Assembly: GCA_963934015.1 (NCBI GenBank) | Contig: CAWVWT010000007.1 | Location: 3,213-67,212, forward strand | From: MGIIb-P sp963934015 | GTDB taxonomy: Archaea > Thermoplasmatota > Poseidoniia > Poseidoniales > Thalassarchaeaceae | DNA length: 64,000 nucleotides | Direction: 5' to 3' | In this document: one piece after another, positions 62,657 through 64,000 of the stretch | Numbering within the stretch: the stretch's first letter is position 1 | Layout: every line of letters starts with the position of its first letter | Program-made: the position numbers and the translations under genes | Notes under the pieces: model-generated | The model's input: only the letters and a program-made list of their open reading frames with translations | Databases searched by the model: none | What the model was told of the DNA's origin: nothing

Positions 62657-63835
62657 TTATTTGTACTCCAAAATGATGACAAATGACTTCACCGTGGTAT
62701 CATGGGCTTTTTCGTTGACCAAATCCACAGACCAGATACCATCGAGATGATTTCTAAAGTGTGAAGTACTCAACCTCTCTTCTACACATCGATCATCGTC
62801 TGAACAATCACCCGCTGTTCGCGACTCATCATCGCGGTGGGTCGTGTTTACAACATGTTCATCTGAAGCATTGTATACATAGGCATCGAGTTTGTTGGAA
62901 CAGCCTGTTTGTTCCGAACAGGTTCCTGCAGGCCAATCATCATCTAATTTTGGATATGTGAATTGAATTTTGACATAGCGGATTGTGTTGCCTGTGTCCT
63001 GATTGTAGGTTACTGGATATTCAAAGGTGGTTGTACCTGAACCAGATGAGCCATTTGAATCGATGGTGAATTCAGCCCATGCACCCCGGTAATTAACAAA
63101 TACATCGATTTGCTTGGTGTCAACAAATCCTTGGTTGTCTGTAACTCTAAGGAGAATCTCATATTCACCGGGCCAAACGTTGGTCCATTCTGCATTTTCA
63201 CCTGTTTTGTCGATATCGTTGTCCATGTCACCATCACCATCACTATCGGAATTGATATCAAGATCCCATTCGTAATCGGTTAGATAAGAACTGGAATCAC
63301 CCGCAGAGGAATCTGATCCATCCAACTGAATGGTGGTCATTGTATCCACAGTATCATCACTAGTATCCATTTCTTCTTCACAAATCCAGGCGAGGATGAA
63401 TGTGCCTGCAGGGGCATCTTCACCGGTGCAGTCATTGTCTTTGTAATGGTTGATTGAAGCTGTGGGGAGAGCCGCATCAGCAGAGGCTACGACAATATTC
63501 TTGGTTTTAAAATCGGCCATGTTACCACTGTCTGTCACTGTGAGCGTGACGGTCTTGGGGCCTTCTGAATTGTAAGTGTGTGTGACCGATGAAAGGCCAA
63601 TGCCTTCTTGTGTATTATCGTCACCGAATTTCCACTCAAAAGTCATCTGATCATTGTTCGGATCACTCGTCGCAGATGCATCAAATGAAACCGTATCTCC
63701 AACTTTGACTGTTCCAGATGGTGAAATTGTGAATGATACTATTGGTGCAGAATTACTCGACATGGTTTCAAGGCACCCCGCCATTGCAGTGGCCACAAAC
63801 AAAGTGGCGGTGAGCAGCACGATGACGCGTCGCAT
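62657..63835 (-). CDS. PKD-domain lipoprotein
   Basis: A 392-aa secreted protein. The signal peptide ends in the lipobox AMAGC, so the protein should be anchored to the membrane by a lipid. Residues about 30-120 form a PKD domain (FDASATSDPNNDQMTFEWKFG, then THTYNSEGPKTVTLTVTD). A second such domain follows near 180-260 with an Asp-rich insert (DINSDSDGDGDMDNDID), possibly calcium-binding. The last 100 residues hold four cysteines that may pair. ATG 63835 gives the cleanest signal peptide; ATG 63862 and 63859 are alternatives. Function is likely surface binding. Confidence 0.8.
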   Translation of the reverse strand: MRRVIVLLTATLFVATAMAGCLETMSSNSAPIVSFTISPSGTVKVGDTVSFDASATSDPNNDQMTFEWKFGDDNTQEGIGLSSVTHTYNSEGPKTVTLTVTDSGNMADFKTKNIVVASADAALPTASINHYKDNDCTGEDAPAGTFILAWICEEEMDTSDDTVDTMTTIQLDGSDSSAGDSSSYLTDYEWDLDINSDSDGDGDMDNDIDKTGENAEWTNVWPGEYEILLRVTDNQGFVDTKQIDVFVNYRGAWAEFTIDSNGSSGSGTTTFEYPVTYNQDTGNTIRYVKIQFTYPKLDDDWPAGTCSEQTGCSNKLDAYVYNASDEHVVNTTHRDDESRTAGDCSDDDRCVEERLSTSHFRNHLDGIWSVDLVNEKAHDTTVKSFVIILEYK

Positions 63836-63893
63836 GAACCCAAGGGGGCGTTGGTCCATCATCAACCATTCGCAAAGATGGGCGCCTGCGACA

Positions 63894-64000
63894 TCAAAAG
63901 AAATCAAAGGTTTGTTGACGACTTCCCGCAAGGAGGTCTTTGTCTGACCAACCGTATACTTCTGTAATTCTGCCCATGGCTCGTGCTATTCTTTCAGCGT
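63894..64000 (-). CDS. C-terminal tail of an unidentified protein (partial, 5' end outside window)
   Basis: Reading inward from the window end on the minus strand, one frame is open for 34 residues up to TGA at 63894-63896. The peptide (RIARAMGRITEVYGWSDKD is the middle part) has ordinary protein composition and ends QTFDFF. It overlaps only the non-coding 5' extension of the PKD lipoprotein frame. Too short to name. Confidence 0.4.
   Translation of the reverse strand, partial: AERIARAMGRITEVYGWSDKDLLAGSRQQTFDFF

Overview
The window looks like a piece of a Marine Group II archaeon (Candidatus Poseidoniales, Thermoplasmatota). This is an inference from gene content; no search was run. Archaeal markers are EF-1 alpha, aIF2/eIF5B-type IF-2, ribosomal proteins L7Ae, S28e, L24e and S10, deoxyhypusine synthase, a GINS subunit, geranylgeranyl reductase, an Lhr-type helicase and an S26B-type signal peptidase. 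Mixed in are bacterial-type genes (UvrB, class II SerRS, CcmF, a methylcrotonyl-CoA carboxylase set), giant secreted proteins with acidic tails and very short intergenic gaps, a mixture typical of that group. Many starts are preceded by GGAG or GGTGA.

Layout. 0-7 kb: tail of a membrane protein, signal peptidase with a coupled membrane protein, and a 1719-aa surface protein. 7-17.5 kb: Lhr-like helicase, a P-loop kinase convergent with dCMP deaminase, FolC, a presenilin-family protease with a large extracytosolic insert, SerRS and an M28 lipoprotein peptidase. 17.5-22 kb (minus): biotin carrier, biotin carboxylase, enoyl-CoA hydratase and carboxyltransferase, which together read as a leucine-degradation module. 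22-27.6 kb (minus): DUF63-like membrane protein, FKBP isomerase, CcmF and geranylgeranyl reductase. 27.7-33.7 kb (plus): UbiD-UbiA-UvrB in a tightly coupled run, then deoxyhypusine synthase. 33.7-35.7 kb (minus): class III aminotransferase with a stand-alone C-terminal half of an SDR epimerase. 35.74-36.06 kb is an AT-rich, repeat-bearing intergenic region.

36-41 kb: a PRC-barrel-like protein, tRNA-Ile(GAT), PRPP synthetase and the conserved archaeal run L7Ae-S28e-L24e-Ndk-IF-2. 41-44 kb: MoxR ATPase, then a ParA-like ATPase with a ribbon-helix-helix-like partner and a third small gene. 43.8-48.8 kb (minus): a giant coiled-coil protein coupled to a membrane-anchored propeller/calcium-repeat protein. 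48.9-53.5 kb (minus): a metal-transporting P-type ATPase, a winged-helix regulator, a triple zinc-ribbon protein and a CDP-alcohol phosphatidyltransferase. 53.5-59.9 kb: tRNA-Leu(CAA) and a 2061-aa surface protein related to the 1719-aa one. 60-64 kb: GINS subunit, S10, EF-1 alpha with a strongly structured leader, a PKD lipoprotein and the tail of one more gene.

The genes suggest an aerobic or facultative heterotroph that degrades protein (secreted peptidase, leucine catabolism) and has c-type cytochromes and quinones. I see no CRISPR array, transposase or integrated element. The least explained items are the presenilin insert, the nested EF-1 alpha leader, two families of intergenic hairpins, the orphan SDR half-protein, and the ParA/RHH and coiled-coil/propeller gene sets.
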